Shown here: piece by piece, positions 10,596 to 23,281 of the stretch | Layout: the number at the start of each line of letters is the position of its first letter | Position numbering within the stretch: position 1 is the stretch's first letter | Assembly: GCA_001599935.1 (NCBI GenBank) | Contig: BCIJ01000037.1 | Span: 58,193-122,192, forward strand | Length of the DNA stretch: 64,000 nucleotides | Reading direction: 5' to 3' | DNA from: Holtermannia corniformis | Lineage: Eukaryota; Basidiomycota; Tremellomycetes; Holtermanniales | Notes under the pieces: model-generated | The model's input: the letters and a program-made list of their open reading frames with translations, nothing else | Databases searched by the model: none | Told to the model about the DNA's origin: nothing | Made by a program: the position numbers and the translations under genes

Positions 10596-13167
10596 CTATA
10601 CAAAGCCATCGTTTGCGCGAGGCGGCGGCCTGGCGCGCCTTTCGCTCCTTGGCGGTGGGCGGGGAGACTCGGGGATGGGCGAGGCGGGTGATCGCCTCGG
10701 CGATTTCGGGGCAAAAGCCAGTGGCGCGGTTGGCTCAAGTGCGCGCGGCGGATCTGGCGGCCCAGTCACAAACAGTGGGTGGGGCTGAACGTCGTGTGCC
10801 AGAGGGTCTGGCTGAAGTAGGGTCGCCAACAGGTAGGTAAAGTCGAGACCGGCGTCGCGCAGCAGCTGCACCGTCAGCAATCATCGCTCACGCTCCACCC
10901 ACCTTGCGGTTGTGCGTCGCCGTGACTCGCACCGACTCTTCTGCGACCTGTGCGTCGGTCGACGGGCCATACACCTGGCGCCGGAACAGATCGGCATAGC
11001 GCTCAATCTCTTCTTTCGCCCAGGCCACCATGCCTGCCGTGTCAACTCGTGTCCCACCGCCTCGCCGCACGCACCCGAAGCCATGCGGTTCTCCTTGAAC
11101 GCCGCCATGAACCACTCGCTCGTATGCCGGATCACTGTAAAGAAGACGACGGCAAGCTCGCTAATGTACAGACTGACGTCGCCTTCAAACTTGATGGAGC
11201 GCACTCGCTTCGTCAGTGTCTCGTGGCGGGCGTTGAGAAACGCCGAGCGCGCCTTGTCGGCCTGCCCGAGGCGTGTCAAAAGGGACACGAGGTGGACCGT
11301 CGACGACTTGCGCAGCGTAGGTGATGTTAGGTCGTGGCATAGCTGGGCGATCAGCTGCGGTTCGAGCTGGGCGAGTCGCGCAGCCATGAGGTTGTGTCCG
11401 ATCTGGTTGTTGCCGAGATCGTCGAGCTGCTTGCGGCCTATCCAGTCAGCAACGCACGCATGAGATCTCTCACCCTTGTCGACCAGTCCAACGGCCTCAT
11501 CCCAGCTCCGCACTGCGACAGCCATGGTCAAATCGTCGCCGAATTCCTCGATCCACCGCAGGTCCTTGGAGTCAATCCCCGACAGGCTCACTGTCGACAG
11601 CGGCCGGCCTGGGCTCAGCATGTTTGGCATCGGGGGCGTCGCACCGAGCGCAGACTAAGGTCAATGATTTGCCACAACACGCTGCACTCACATCGCCCTG
11701 CCACATGCTCTTGCGGCGCTCCTGCTCCTTTTCACTGTCTTTGCGCTTTTTGGCCGCGAGGTCCTCGGCGACCTGACGGAACGCTGCCAGGAGGGCCTTT
11801 TTGTCTTCGGCCCGCGACGTGCGGTAGACAAATGTCTCCTTGCTGCGCCGAATCTTGATCGCGTTGGTGAGGTCTACGCGTGAGCGACGTCGCCATAGTC
11901 ATGACGCACCCCCGCTGTCTTTGACGTCGACCACGACGACCTCACTGAGAGCCCAGCAGCGCTCGGCTACCAGCCGGCCTCGCGCGCGCTCCTTGTCCTC
12001 TCCGGCCACTTGACCTTCCCCGCGCTTGCGCCGTCGACCCGCGACGAGAAGAAGGTCGTTGAGCAGGAACAGCTCGACACTCTGCTTGACCTTGTACGTG
12101 GCCGCATTGAGCTCGACAAAGTTGGAAGCCTCGCAGACGAGGTGGCGTCCAGGGACGATGGGCAAAAACTTTTGAGATCCCTCAATCGTGGACCACAGTG
12201 TAGTCAACTGAGTTCGATAGAGGCTCTGGAGGTCCATGACAGAGTTGCGATACGTCCGTCGGCGGTCCACTGAGATGTCAGCTTGCACTTGCGGCAATGA
12301 CCTACCATCGAGCCCGTTGCTCTCATCGAGCTCCAGCAGCTGCGGAACGGCCTTCCACTCGGTCAAGAGTTCCTTGAGCTCCATCATATCGTTCTCCAGG
12401 GTCGAGATCTCCTTGGACATGACGACAAACTCGGCGTAACTAGACACGGTGAGAAATGTCATCTCCAGACGTCACACACTTTTTGAACACGTTCCGTTGC
12501 AGCTGATATGATGAGCCTGATATTCTAGACGACAGCAGACTCACATCCTTGGCGGTCTGCTGCTTGCGCCTTTCGACGGCCGCTCGGAAACGTCCAATCT
12601 CGTCCTCGTCTGCACCTGCAATGGCCTTGCGCATGACTAGCCGGTCAGTCATCGCAGCAGCATGTACACACATACACGACTGCACATCCACATTCTCCTT
12701 GGAAAGATCCTCGAGGTCCCACTCGTCCGCGAGGGTCATGTCTGCCGCCCCGCGCCGCACAATGCGCTCGTCTTCTTGAGCATTCGACGCGAATTGATCA
12801 AAGCGGGATTCACCCATTCCATCGTACGCGGCATCGTCATCCATATCAGTCGGTCCTGATGACGGGATCGTCGAGTCGTTCTCCAGGTAGGCCTTGCGCA
12901 TCTCCCGGGGGGCCGAGATGGCAAAGGGCATGGGTGGAGGAGCTGATGCTGTAGGCGACCCAGCGTATCTGCGGGGGCTCAGTACTGAGCCACTCTTAAT
13001 ATGAGTACCGACCGCATTGACAATCGCTTCTTGATCTTCTCGCCGACCTTGCTCTTGCGCGCATCACGCTTCTTGGCAGCATCGTTCGGCAATGGCGGAC
13101 GGGGTGTGTTTGACGGCGGCGCCCTTGAGCCGGGGATGGCCGCCGAGGGACGTCGAAGTGATGCCAT
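10596..13167 (-). CDS. EXO84: Exocyst complex component Exo84
   Basis: Exo84 is a subunit of the exocyst, which tethers secretory vesicles to the plasma membrane. It starts MASLRRPSAAIPGSR, with a basic segment KKRDARKSKVGEKIKKR. An acidic region and an N-terminal helix (YAEFVVMSKEISTLENDMM) that leads to the central PH domain follow. The PH domain is visible as KFLPIVPGRHLVCEASNF, with VELFLLNDLLLVAGRRRKR and ALSEVVVVDVKDSG. The helical C-terminal body has IEEFGDDLTMAVAVRSWDEA and RLGQADKARSAFLNARHETL, then SLYISELAVVFFTVIRHTSEW. After a GTGGGT intron the last exon begins LLRDAGLDFTYLLATLL and ends in a Pro/Arg-rich tail. It is divergent from the TRAX gene, with a 183-bp shared promoter. Confidence 0.9.
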
Positions 13168-13350
13168 CCTAGCAGCTTACACCACTACAAGTCTGATGGT
13201 CGTCACAGTCGAAGGATGGTTGCGTGCTGGGTCACCGGTGCACATAGGCCGTGCGGATGCGCGTTTTGCTAGACGGTTGTTAGAAATGTGTTAGAATCTA
13301 ACTGTGACGTCTATTAGTGTCGATTTCTGCTCTTCCTCGACGAGCACATC

Positions 13351-14463
13351 ATGGCTCAAGCGGCAGTAGCATCCCAGCACACGATGGAAGAGCCTGTAGC
13401 AGGCCCATCATCACGACGCGCGGCTCTCGCAGCCACGTTTGAAGACTTTCGCACGAGCCTCGATGCTTCGGTCGGTCCTTTGTGCACTCGAGTAACAGCA
13501 AGCTGACCTTCACTCGTGCACAGAACGAGCGCCGAGAACGCTTGATCGTGACCTCTAGACAGATCACTGCGCTCTCGAAAAAGCTCATCTTCCACCTGCA
13601 CCGTGGAGCGGTCGGGAACGACGTCGCTGGCCGGACCAGGCTTCTTGCAGATGGGCGCAAGAAGGAGGCCGTGATCCACGCATTGTTTGTAGACGTACGG
13701 AATGAGCTCAAAGGTGCAGTCGAAGGAACCGAGGAGGAGAGCTTTTGGCGGTATGCTAGGCAGGTGTGCGTGGCGCCGTGTCGTCTGCAAGCCAAGCTGA
13801 CGCACTGGAGCTCGCCCGGTCTCGAAGAGTACATCGAGGCGCTGTCTTTCCTCCACTATCTCGAGCACGAATCACTCATCACCCTCAATCAAGTACAAGC
13901 GCAGCTGACCGACCCTGGGACTGGCCTGGCGGTGCGTCCTGCCAATCTGCTGGGGATGTCGTCTGAGCTGCAACAGCTGCTGCACGTCACGTCTGAAGAC
14001 TACATTCTCGGGATCAGTGACTTGACCGGCGAGCTCATGCGCTATGCTACCAATGGTCCGTGGTATCACGGTGGTCATCCACTTGACTAATGCGCTTGCC
14101 AGCGATCGGAACCGGAGACTACGAGGTCCCATTAAGAGTATGCACCATGGTGCGCGAGATCAAAGCTTGTAAGTGCTCTTCAGTCTGGAACGAACCACTT
14201 ATCGCCCACAGCTTTCGACGTGATCCCGCCCCATGTCCTTCGCAAGCTCGAACAAAAGCAGGCCGAGACACAGCGGTCACTGGAGAAGATTGAAAGGGGT
14301 GTGTACACCTTGCCGGACCCTGCTGCCAGCTGAACCCGCAGTGTGCTACGCCCTCCGCCTGCGCCTAATCGAGTTTGCCGACCGGCCCGACTTGCTGGCG
14401 CAACTTGCCCAGCGTGCGCTCGACGATGCCGAAGGGGGCGAGGCGCGGCCAGAAGACGCGTAG
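13351..14463 (+). CDS. Translin-associated factor X (TRAX/TSNAX) family protein
   Basis: This is a translin-superfamily protein. TRAX is the catalytic subunit of the C3PO ribonuclease, which trims small-RNA passenger strands and tRNA fragments. It starts MAQAAVASQHTMEEP. The first conserved exon has ERRERLIVTSRQITALSKK, then EALSFLHYLEHESLI, and the hallmark DYILGISDLTGELMRYA. The last two motifs hold the Glu and Asp residues that form the TRAX active site, so catalysis appears preserved. Later exons give GDYEVPLRVCTMVREI and a C-terminal helix. Five or six short introns are needed. TRAX is preferred to translin because of the DLTGELMR context and the longer N-terminus. Convergent with the PheRS gene, only 34 bp away. 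Confidence 0.87.
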
Positions 14464-14497
14464 AGTGTACGAATGAGAATCCATGTTCAACGATTGT

Positions 14498-15451
14498 CTA
14501 GCGCATCTCGACGCCCATCTCGGCCACGACGCGGGCAATGACGACGTCTTGAAGCTTGTTGACTTCCTCGTTCGACAGTGATCTACGAGTATCAACGTGG
14601 TCTTCAGTCATCGCGCACACTCACCGGTCCATGCTACGGTAGTTGAGTCTGTAGCATTTCGACTGCTTGCCCGTTTTCGGGTGCTTAAAGTCGTCAATCT
14701 GTCCCGCGTCAGCTCCGACCGACGCCAACCCACGACGCACAAGCTCGACATTCTCCACCAAATCACCCGCCACGTCGCGCACGACTTCGCAAAAGTCATT
14801 CTCGTGAAAGTCTTTGCGGCCCTCTGCGACCGCTGGGATCCAAAAGCTCATGTCCTTGTAGCACGGTGGGTAGCGCGAGTACGGTTTGAACGTTGAGATC
14901 TCGCCTTGGCGGAACTGGGAGAGGAAGCGAGGGTCTTGGGACCAGAAAAGGCGGATGTCGGGGATCGCGAACAGGACCATTGCGATGCGTTCGAGCCCGA
15001 GCCCGAATGCCCATCCGGCCTTTTGCGGGACGCCTGCGGTCGGTCAGTCTGGCACGTTGAGGACACTGTGTTCCTACCCGAGTTGTCCAGTGTCTTTTGC
15101 ATGATGACACCCGACCCGAGCAGCTCGAGCCACTCGCCGTTCCAGAACACCTCAACCTCGTAGCTCGGCGTCGTGAAGGGAAAGAAGGCTTCGATCCAGC
15201 GGACTTTGAGTGGCTCGTCTCCTGGACCGCGCGACTGGCCAAACAATCGAAAGATGAGCGAGTTGAGCGATAGCTTGAGATGTTGGGCGATCTGAGCGGC
15301 ATGCTCTGGAGTGTGCTGCGCCTGCACCGGGTTGCTTGGCCCAATGGTCGTGTCGTCTTGAATTTCGATAGGGCAGGCCGCGAGCTCGGCAGCCAGCTCT
15401 GCGTTCAGTCGCAGTAGGTCGGCGAGCTGCTCTGGCTCCCAGACGTGCGAC

Positions 15452-15483
<32 letters not shown>

Positions 15484-16072
15484 GGCGTCGATCTCGTCAC
15501 GGCGGTAGACGTCGGCACTCAGCAGCCACTTGTCAAGCCCCTGTGCATACGCCTCGATCTCATGCGCAGAAGTGTGCGTACGCAGCATCCAATCCTTGTT
15601 GAGGTAATACGAGTCGGTGAGGGATCGCCCAGGGTGATCCGGCGCGAATCCGAGGTCGTCAAAGTTTTGCGCAATGGTGACGATTGGCGAGGAAGGTGTG
15701 AGAGCTTTGTATGAAGCAAAGTGTGATTCGATGATTTCGCGCAGGATGCTGATGGGGTGATTTCGGACGAGGTGGAGTTGACGAGGAATGCGCTCGAGGA
15801 TAGACGGTGGGGTGTTGGACCAGGCGTCACGGGTGTATGTGCGATCGCCGACTGTGATGTGGGTGGGTGGTGCTATCCCTTATAAGTCCTTAATCATGAA
15901 AGCGACCTGCGTGCTCACCCGCTTGCGAGCTGTTATACCGCCGGTGTAGGCTCTTGCTCGGCTGACCGACCGTCGTTGGCTCGAGTGCACGCCGAGCTGA
16001 CACCGCCCAAGTAGCTCTTGCACATCTTGTGCAGCCCGCGACTGGCACCAGTGATCTCAACGCCCGTCTCAT
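14498..16072 (-). CDS. Mitochondrial phenylalanyl-tRNA synthetase
   Basis: This is the monomeric mitochondrial PheRS (yeast Msf1, human FARS2), which charges tRNA-Phe in mitochondria. The proposed start [20 protein letters not shown] is rich in Arg, Ala and Ser and reads on to HRRYNSSQ, a typical matrix-targeting and cleavage pattern. The class II catalytic core includes [38 protein letters not shown] and motif 3 [20 protein letters not shown]. The C-terminal anticodon-binding FDX-ACB domain follows, with [38 protein letters not shown] and [11 protein letters not shown]. The end is [10 protein letters not shown] at 14498. I could not join the targeting exon to the core in frame with the obvious donor GTGAGC (about 15,930) and acceptor, so the first junction is unsolved. 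Confidence 0.88.
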
Positions 16073-16273
16073 CACGGAGCTCACTACTGTCAGATGTTAT
16101 AGCGCTGTTCTCGGATCCGGATCGCCGACTTTCGGGCATCACGTGACTTTCCACGCGGTACTAAACGCGAGCCTACCGTAAACGCCATTGCTGGCAATGC
16201 ACCGCGCCGATCCGCGCGCGCCAGTCTTCGCTCAGCAACGCTCCGTGTTCACGACTAGTGACCACCAGCGACC

Positions 16274-17262
16274 ATGCCTGTGCTCGACAAGATCAAGGAA
16301 GCCTTCCACAGCGCAACGAGCTCGGCCACAGCTCCGACGCCCGCTCAGGAGAAAGATGCAGAGCGAGAGGCAAAGGGCGCGCTCGTGCTGCCAACGACCC
16401 AAGCCGAAGTCACTCAGGGGCCCGCATTTGACAACGCACTCGTGACCGTCATCTTTGTCCTCGGCGGGCCGGGTGTCGGTATGTCGTACTGAATGTCGCC
16501 GCTGATGGTGACGCTGATGGACCTCAGGCAAGGGTACCCAGTGCGAGCGCCTCGTTGCCGACTACGGGTTCAAGCACTTGTCGGGTGCGTGTGCTGACTC
16601 TGTACCAACGGCAACGTGGCTCATCGCTGTACGCAGCTGGCGACCTCTTGCGCGCCGAGCAGCTCCGTCCCGAGTCGACCTACGGCGCCATGATCAAAGA
16701 GTATATCACCGAGGGCAAGATTGTCCCCATGGAGGTCACCGTCAAGGTTCACAGCTGCGCAACGTGAGCAAAGTCACAACTACTGACTCCCACCAGCTCC
16801 TCGAGAACGCCATGCGCGACGCCCTCGCTTCACCCCGGGCCGTTCCCGCCGAAGCCTGGCAAGACGGCCGAGGTCGGTTCCTGATCGACGGCTTCCCGCG
16901 TAAGATGGATCAGGCGATCAAGTTTGACGAGACCGTATGCCTTTCGACGTCGATCCTCTTCTTCTCGTGCACCGAGGACGTCATGCTCGAGCGATTGACC
17001 GAGCGCGGTAAAACTTCGGGCCGGGACGATGACAACAGGGAGAGCATCGTCAAGCGCTTCCGTGAGTGGCCATCTTGGCCGAGCGCGAAGGGAGCTGACC
17101 GCTCGCGCAGGTACGTTCGAGGAGACGTCGATGCCCGTCGTCAACTACTATCGCGAGCGTAACAAGGTCGTAGAGGTCGACGCGACCTTTGACCGCGACA
17201 CCGTGTACAAACACGTCCGCCAGGCGATCGAGCCTTCACTCGCAAAGGCCACTCCCGTTTGA
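16274..17262 (+). CDS. URA6: UMP-CMP kinase (adenylate-kinase family)
   Basis: This nucleoside monophosphate kinase phosphorylates UMP and CMP (and AMP weakly) using ATP. An N-terminal extension of about 55 residues precedes the P-loop FVLGGPGVGKGTQCERLV, which is interrupted by a 47-nt-class intron after GGPGVG. Then come KHLSAGDLLRAE, IKEYITEGKIVPMEVTVKLL, the LID-flanking FLIDGFPRKMDQAIKFDE, LFFSCTEDVMLERLTERGKT and SGRDDDNRESIVKRF. The end is VDATFDRDTVYKHVRQAIEP. The NMP-binding and Asp/Arg residues seen in Ura6 are all present. The ATG at 16274 is the first in frame with the conserved part. Five exons fit. Convergent with RPC1, 143 bp apart. Confidence 0.9.
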
Positions 17263-17405
17263 CCCTTCCTCCCCGTTTTGATCTCCCCATCTTGCATTAG
17301 ACTCTATTCAGGCTTATTGGCCACGCAGCAGATCCACAAAATGACATTGTCACAATGCCATGACGCTATACTACAACATTGTTCACGGCGTTATCATCCC
17401 GTTAC

Positions 17406-20400
17406 TCAGCAGACCATGATGGGCCGCGGGCCTTCAAAGTGACGGCGCTTGCGCCCGGCAGTGTAGGCCGTCTCGAACAAGACTGGCTTCTTGCGCGGGA
17501 GCATGGGTGGAGGCGTGACGAGTGCGGGTCTGATTACCGTCAGCGTGAGTTTGAGCGGACAAACAGGCAACTCACAATGAGGTTCCGCAACCCGGCGCAG
17601 GGGTGCCCATGATGATGCACTCGGACACGCCTTGAATGGCGTCCCGCTTCGAAAAGAGCGATGCGTCAAACTGGGCGCAGTCAGTAGAAGCCCAGAACAC
17701 CATTACGCCACTAACCAAGTGATCCGTCGTCTTCTCAAACGAGGCCAACATGAGGACCGAATCCTTCATCTTGGAAACACCGAAGCGGGTGATCCCAAGC
17801 ACCTCACCCTGGTCCTTGTCAGTTGACATTCACAAGGGCAACAGGCCGCCCACCTTGTACGTCATGACATCACCCAGCAACATGACATGCCGCGGGTCAA
17901 TGCTCATACCGTGCGACCTCATCGTGTGTTGAATCTCCTCGTAAATCGTCGTGCGTGCAGCCTCGATACCGAGCACCTTGCAAGTCTCCATAACGTGGTT
18001 GGTCTTGGTCAAGCGACCGTTCACACCTGCGGCCTGTGAGCATGGCCTCGTCATGAAGAGCGACCCACCCTCCGTGCCCATGACCTCACGCAGGCCGTAG
18101 CCAGTGATGAGTAGCTGATTCTCCGACTCTTTCTTCTCCTTGCGAGAGATGACGGCACGGTTGACGGTCGTCAAACCCTGCTCTGGTCAGCTACGCCTCG
18201 CACCACTCATCAAACATGCCTTGACCTGGATCGTTGGAATCGCCCGCTTGAGCGTCTTGAGCCGGATGTAGATGCCATCCGCGGCATCGTTGTCGACGAA
18301 GATTCGGATGCGATTCGACTTTTCAAGGATGCCGACAGCCTGGAATGTCAGCCGGAGTAAAAGAAATGTCAGACCACTTGCCGAGCTGGGGATCTTGAGC
18401 TTGGGCGCCTTTTGAATCTGAAACTTGATGTCTTCAAGCGTGAGCTCGAGCTGCCGTGGTGTGAGCTTGTCATTCGCGCGCAACGTTGCAAACGCACCTG
18501 CAAACGCTGCACCGCGTTCATGTCGACGTGAATGCAGATGTGTGCGCCAACATCGGTCCACGCTTCTTCAATGACCGAGGCAATCTATGACGGGTCAGAA
18601 CCCACATCAAGATGAAGCTGTCACGTACATCACCGAGCAAACACTTTTCGATACGACCCTGGACGATGCGCGCCGCGGGTTCGCTTTCGGGGTTGTTGAG
18701 CTCGGCCGTGATGATAGGCGTGCTAATGACCTTGGCGGCGTTGATGATCTCCTTGATACGCGGGACACCGAGCGTGACGTTCATGGAAGCGACACCAGCA
18801 AAATGGAAGGTCTTCAGCGTCATCTGGGTACCGGGTTCACCGATCGACTGTGCACCGACGGCTCCGACGGTCGAGCCTGCAAGGCGTCAGTACCAACCTT
18901 GCCACGCAGCCAGCTCACGAACCTGGCTCGATCTTTGCTCGCAAGTACTTGACACGACACATGTTCAAGAACTCGGTGATCTGCGCATGTGTGACCTTGT
19001 TTGCGTTGTCGATGACACGACATGTCGGTCCTACAGCCAGTTAGCTTGACAACGGCTTCAAACACTGCGACTCACCGTCTGCCGGCTCAAAGTTGACAAA
19101 GTCGAGCATCTCCATATAGTCCTCGTTGACGTCGACGTCGGCGCGCATCATGCCACGAGCCTCGCGCTGGTCGGCCATGGCCTTGACAATCTTGTTCTTG
19201 ATGAAATCCAGAGTGTTCTCGCGGTACTTTTCGTGGCAGTCGTTGACCCAGCCCGGCGAGTTGATTTCCTGGGCTGCAAGGTTGGCGACTTCGAACGGGT
19301 ACAACGGGCGTCCTGCTCGAGAAGCCGTGCGCTTGAAGCGCTTCAGTGATGTTCGATCACATTGACGGACCACTTACACAAGCGTGAGACCAGCTGCGGA
19401 CATATTCGACAGGCATGGCATCGCCTTCGAGACACGCTGGATCCAGCATGTCGTCACCGTATTTGAACTGCACGACCCCGCCTGTCGAGTTGCGCACACT
19501 GAGGTCATACTGAGTCGACAGGTCCTCAAGCGCCTACCGCCGTCAGTCTCGATGCAGCAGAGGCGCAACGACGCACCTTCATCAACCGACGAGCCATATA
19601 ACCCGTTTCGGCCGTCTTGACGGCCGTATCGACCAAGCCTTCACGACCACTGATAGCGTGGAAGAGGAACTCGGGCGGCGACAAGCCCGTGTAGAAAGAG
19701 TTGGCGACAAAACCTTTCGAGGCGGCCCGCTTGTCCTTTTTCGGAAAGTGTGGCAGCGAACGGTCCTGAAAACCGTTCGGGACACGACTACCGGCGATGA
19801 TTTGCTGACCGACACAGGCTACCATTTGCGCGACGTTGATACGAGAACCTGCGCAGGATCAGCCCCGCACCGCGATCAACGGCCTGCATACCCTTGGAAC
19901 CACAGGTGGCCATGATAAGCGGCGCATTATGCCGGCTGAGCTCGCTCATACAGATATCACCGACTTTTTCACGGACGGCCGAGAGAATGCCTGAAACCTT
20001 TTGCTCGAGCGTCGTCTCTTGATCACACCCGGCGGCATTGACGAGTTTACCCAGTTTGGCGAGCTGAATGTTCTCCTCGCACTCCTTGTTAGCACGGTCG
20101 ACGAGGCTGGCCTTTTCCTCGCGCAAGTGCTTGCTAGCAATCACATCGTTGATGCCGAGCGAGAAACCGAGGTTGGCGAGCCAGCGCGCGGCGAGTTTGG
20201 CCAACCGGTTCATGGCCTTTGCGGCCTCGTCGGGTCCGTAATCGCGCAGGATGACACCAAAGAGCGAGTTCTTCTTGCCGTCTCCGACCGTGTTCTTGTC
20301 CATGACGCCGCACATGATCTCACTGTTCTGGATGACGAGGTAGCCGTCGTTGGGCGCCATGTCGAGGGGAAAGTTGTGCTTCTTGTCGGGGATCTCGAGC

Positions 20401-22766
20401 GTGCGGCACTTTGCCTCGAGGTTGACAAAGATCTTGTGGTCCTTGTTGGGCCGCATCAGGCAGTTGAACACTTGCTTGCCCGTCCAGAGCCGCTCGGGTT
20501 TCCAGATGGTGGGGGGCGGGATGTCAATCTGGAGATTGCCATCGGCAAGGTACGAGCAGATCTGGGTAAACTGCTGGCGATCATAGAATCGATCGCGACG
20601 GGACAGCAGGTAGGAAGCGGTGATGAAGTCTTGGATGGCGGCAATGATCGGCTCGCCGTTACGCGGCGTGACCATGTTCTTCTTGACCGACATGAGCTCG
20701 AGCGCTTCTGTGCGGGCCTCCTCGGTCTGCGGTACGTCTGCGATGCGTTAGCCAAGCCATGTCAACGCCGATCTGACTCACGCAAGTTCATCTCGTCACC
20801 GTCAAAGTCGGCGTTGTAAGGGTTACAGACACACTCGTTGAGTCTGAAAGTGCGCCACGGCCTGATCTTTGCCTGGGCCGTGTCAGTCGGTGCGCTTTCC
20901 CAATGGGCTGCTCACCCTATGCGACATGATCGACAGCTTGTGCAGACTAGGCTGACGGTTGAACAAGACGATACTGTCGACGGATCAGCCTCATCTTCAC
21001 TGCCTCTGCGGGGACTCACTCTCCGTCACGGAGATGGCGATGAATCACATCCCCGATCCGCAACCGCATGGCCGTCTGCTTCCTCTGGTTCTCATCCGTC
21101 ATGAACACGAGCGAGCGCTTGTACACGCCGCCATCGACACCCTTGCTCTCGATCATGTTGGCGCCCGGGTGGAGCTTTGCGCCATGCGTGACAGCCTTGC
21201 GCATGGCTTCCATGTTGTAGTCTGTCACGCGCTCGGGGTAGGTGAGCTTGAGAGCGACGCGCTCAGGCACCGCGACCTGTCGAACGTCAATAGACTGACA
21301 CGTAGCAGAGTCGCACACACCTCGTCGATCCGCAGGTTTGGATCGGGGCCAATGACTGTTCGACCGGAAAAGTCGACACGCTTGCCCGACAAGTTTCCTC
21401 TGAAACGACCCTGCTTGCCCTTCAAGCGCTGACAGAAGCCCTTTGTCGGTTTGGCGTTCTGTGCGTGTGTCAATCCCATCGACTTGTTGCTGACGGCAGC
21501 GACTCACCACCGTTGGAGGCATACCGGGCGTCTCCGAGTTGATGTAGAGGGCAACGCAGTGCCCGAGCGTCTCCCAGTTGTTCTGCGTGATGTCAGCGAC
21601 ACGCTCGCGTCTCGGCTCGATCCACCCACCAAGGTCGCTTGGATGCCCTGGCCGCGCACCATACAGGCTTTGATCTGTGCATTGATGTTGACAATCTCCA
21701 TGAGCTTTATTGTGAGGTCGTCTTCGTTGCTGCGCGCGAATGAGTGACGGTAGCGAGCGCACAGGTCAGCACTCACTTGCCCGCCTCTTGCTTGACGGAT
21801 GGCCGGATGCAGGCTGGTGGGACGGAAATGTACTGCCAGATGTAGTCCTCTGGCCGACCGATCTCTGGTCTGAGCGCAAGCAGCTCGGCGTCCTGCATCA
21901 TCGTCAGTCTGAACTTCGGTGTGACACCCAACAAACCTCTGCCGATATCCGCTTGAACAGCTCGAGCACCTTGAGCGGGTTCATGTCTTCTACAGCCTTG
22001 CCGAGATGAGCTGCGAGCCCCTTTTCATCGCCCATGGCCGTCTTGAAGCCCTCTTCCCACTCTGCCTTTCTACCCGCGAGCGATTTCGAGCGGAACGGCT
22101 CGTGCGAGATCTTGAGCGTGCCCGATTTCTTGACGGTCCCGTTCAACGCGCCGCAGCTCGCACATGCCGTCAGCTTCTTGCAGGCCGTCAAGACCTTTTT
22201 GTTCAGGTTTGCGCGCTCGAGCGTCTCAATGTTGGGTTTGCGGAACCGGCGGAGGTGGGCTGCGCGCTCGGCTTTGGGGAGGAGGATGCGCGCGCACGTC
22301 TTGCAGACGCACGAGAGGATGTTGATGACGGGTCTGAAATAGCCAATGTGGAAGACGGGTAGGGCGAGCTTGATGTAGGCAAAGTGACCGACGCACAGGG
22401 TTGACAGCTGGTGGCATGTTTGGCACTTGTCCGTCTTTTCGTTGGGGCCCTGGGGTGGTCAGCGTCTGACGGCGTCGTGCTGTACGATAGACCCACTAGT
22501 CGAGTGTCGAGCACACCGCCGACGGCCGGGACCTTGCGCTCGCCTTGGAACTGGTACAGTTCGGACGTGGCGACTTCAAACTCGGAGATGCGGACAATGT
22601 CTTTGGGAGGGATGGGCGCGAACTGGATGTGTTTGCTACGCCTGTCAGCCTCGCTGGTGCAGTGCGACCCCGCTGTCGCCACTCACATGCGCTTGGGTGC
22701 ATCTTGGCTCACGTATTCCTTGGTGTTGAACTGCCATGCCTGCTGGGCGGCGACGGCGGCGGCCAT
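17406..22766 (-). CDS. RPO31: DNA-directed RNA polymerase III largest subunit (RPC1/RPC160)
   Basis: This is the catalytic subunit of Pol III, which makes tRNAs, 5S rRNA and U6. It starts [11 protein letters not shown] (22,766). After an intron comes [20 protein letters not shown], then the Cys-rich clamp with CHQL and CASCG segments. The active-site motif [10 protein letters not shown] lies at about 20,784-20,813, with [13 protein letters not shown] (funnel/bridge region) downstream. [13 protein letters not shown] and the trigger-loop region [20 protein letters not shown] also match RPC1. The C-terminus ends PRPIMVC with no heptad CTD, which excludes RPB1. More than a dozen short introns divide it. 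The start agrees with RPC1 homologues beginning only about 20-30 residues before the QFAPIPP block. Confidence 0.94.
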
Positions 22767-23281
22767 GACGAGTGGCGTCTACAGTGCTATGGTAGTGTCA
22801 GTAGGATGTTACAGTGCAGACGTTGGTCGAGTTGGCCGGCAACTCGAGAAAAGAGCTGTCCGTGAACCGAATGAGACACGATCAGGGCATACCTTGGTCA
22901 CTGCCGGTACCTAGGACTCGGACCAGTCACGCCTCGAGGTCTCCACACTTGGGATCTTTCCCTGTCCAGCACGAGTCGTACGCGTTCTCTGGATCGTCTT
23001 GCTATCGCCCGCTGGTGCTGCCCGACCGAATCGACGTGTTGGACGGTTGCTGTCTCGACATTTTGCCGCCGATGGTAACAGGCGCGCGAAGTAACCACGC
23101 GGGCGGTGTTACCGGAGCAATCTCAGCAGGCCTAATCGACGCCGCCACCGCCAGCACCACCACCAGCATTCACAGTGGGAAAAGGATAGCATTCACAACA
23201 GCAGCACACTACTGGCAGGCAGAAAACATAGAGAGACAACACGGCCTCCTACACACGAGCGTACACCCACTCGCGGCCGCC
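22767..23281. promoter_or_regulatory. Divergent promoter between RPO31 and SLY1
   Basis: These 515 bp lie between two outward-facing start codons. A plus-strand frame stays open from 22,814 into SLY1, but the upstream part has no Sec1/Munc18 similarity, so I treat it as chance and keep the start at 23,282. No TATA box or clear operator was seen. Confidence 0.5.

Noticed and set aside
10292..10840. A 182-residue plus-strand open frame beside the tRNA
   Set aside because: It overlaps the last EXO84 exon in antisense and shows no motif.
20001..20819. A 272-residue plus-strand open frame
   Set aside because: It is exactly antisense to a conserved RPO31 exon, and its content mirrors that gene's codon bias.
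22814..23281. An open upstream extension of SLY1
   Set aside because: No Sec1/Munc18-like sequence lies before MAHPTLLQ, and the region is the RPO31/SLY1 promoter.
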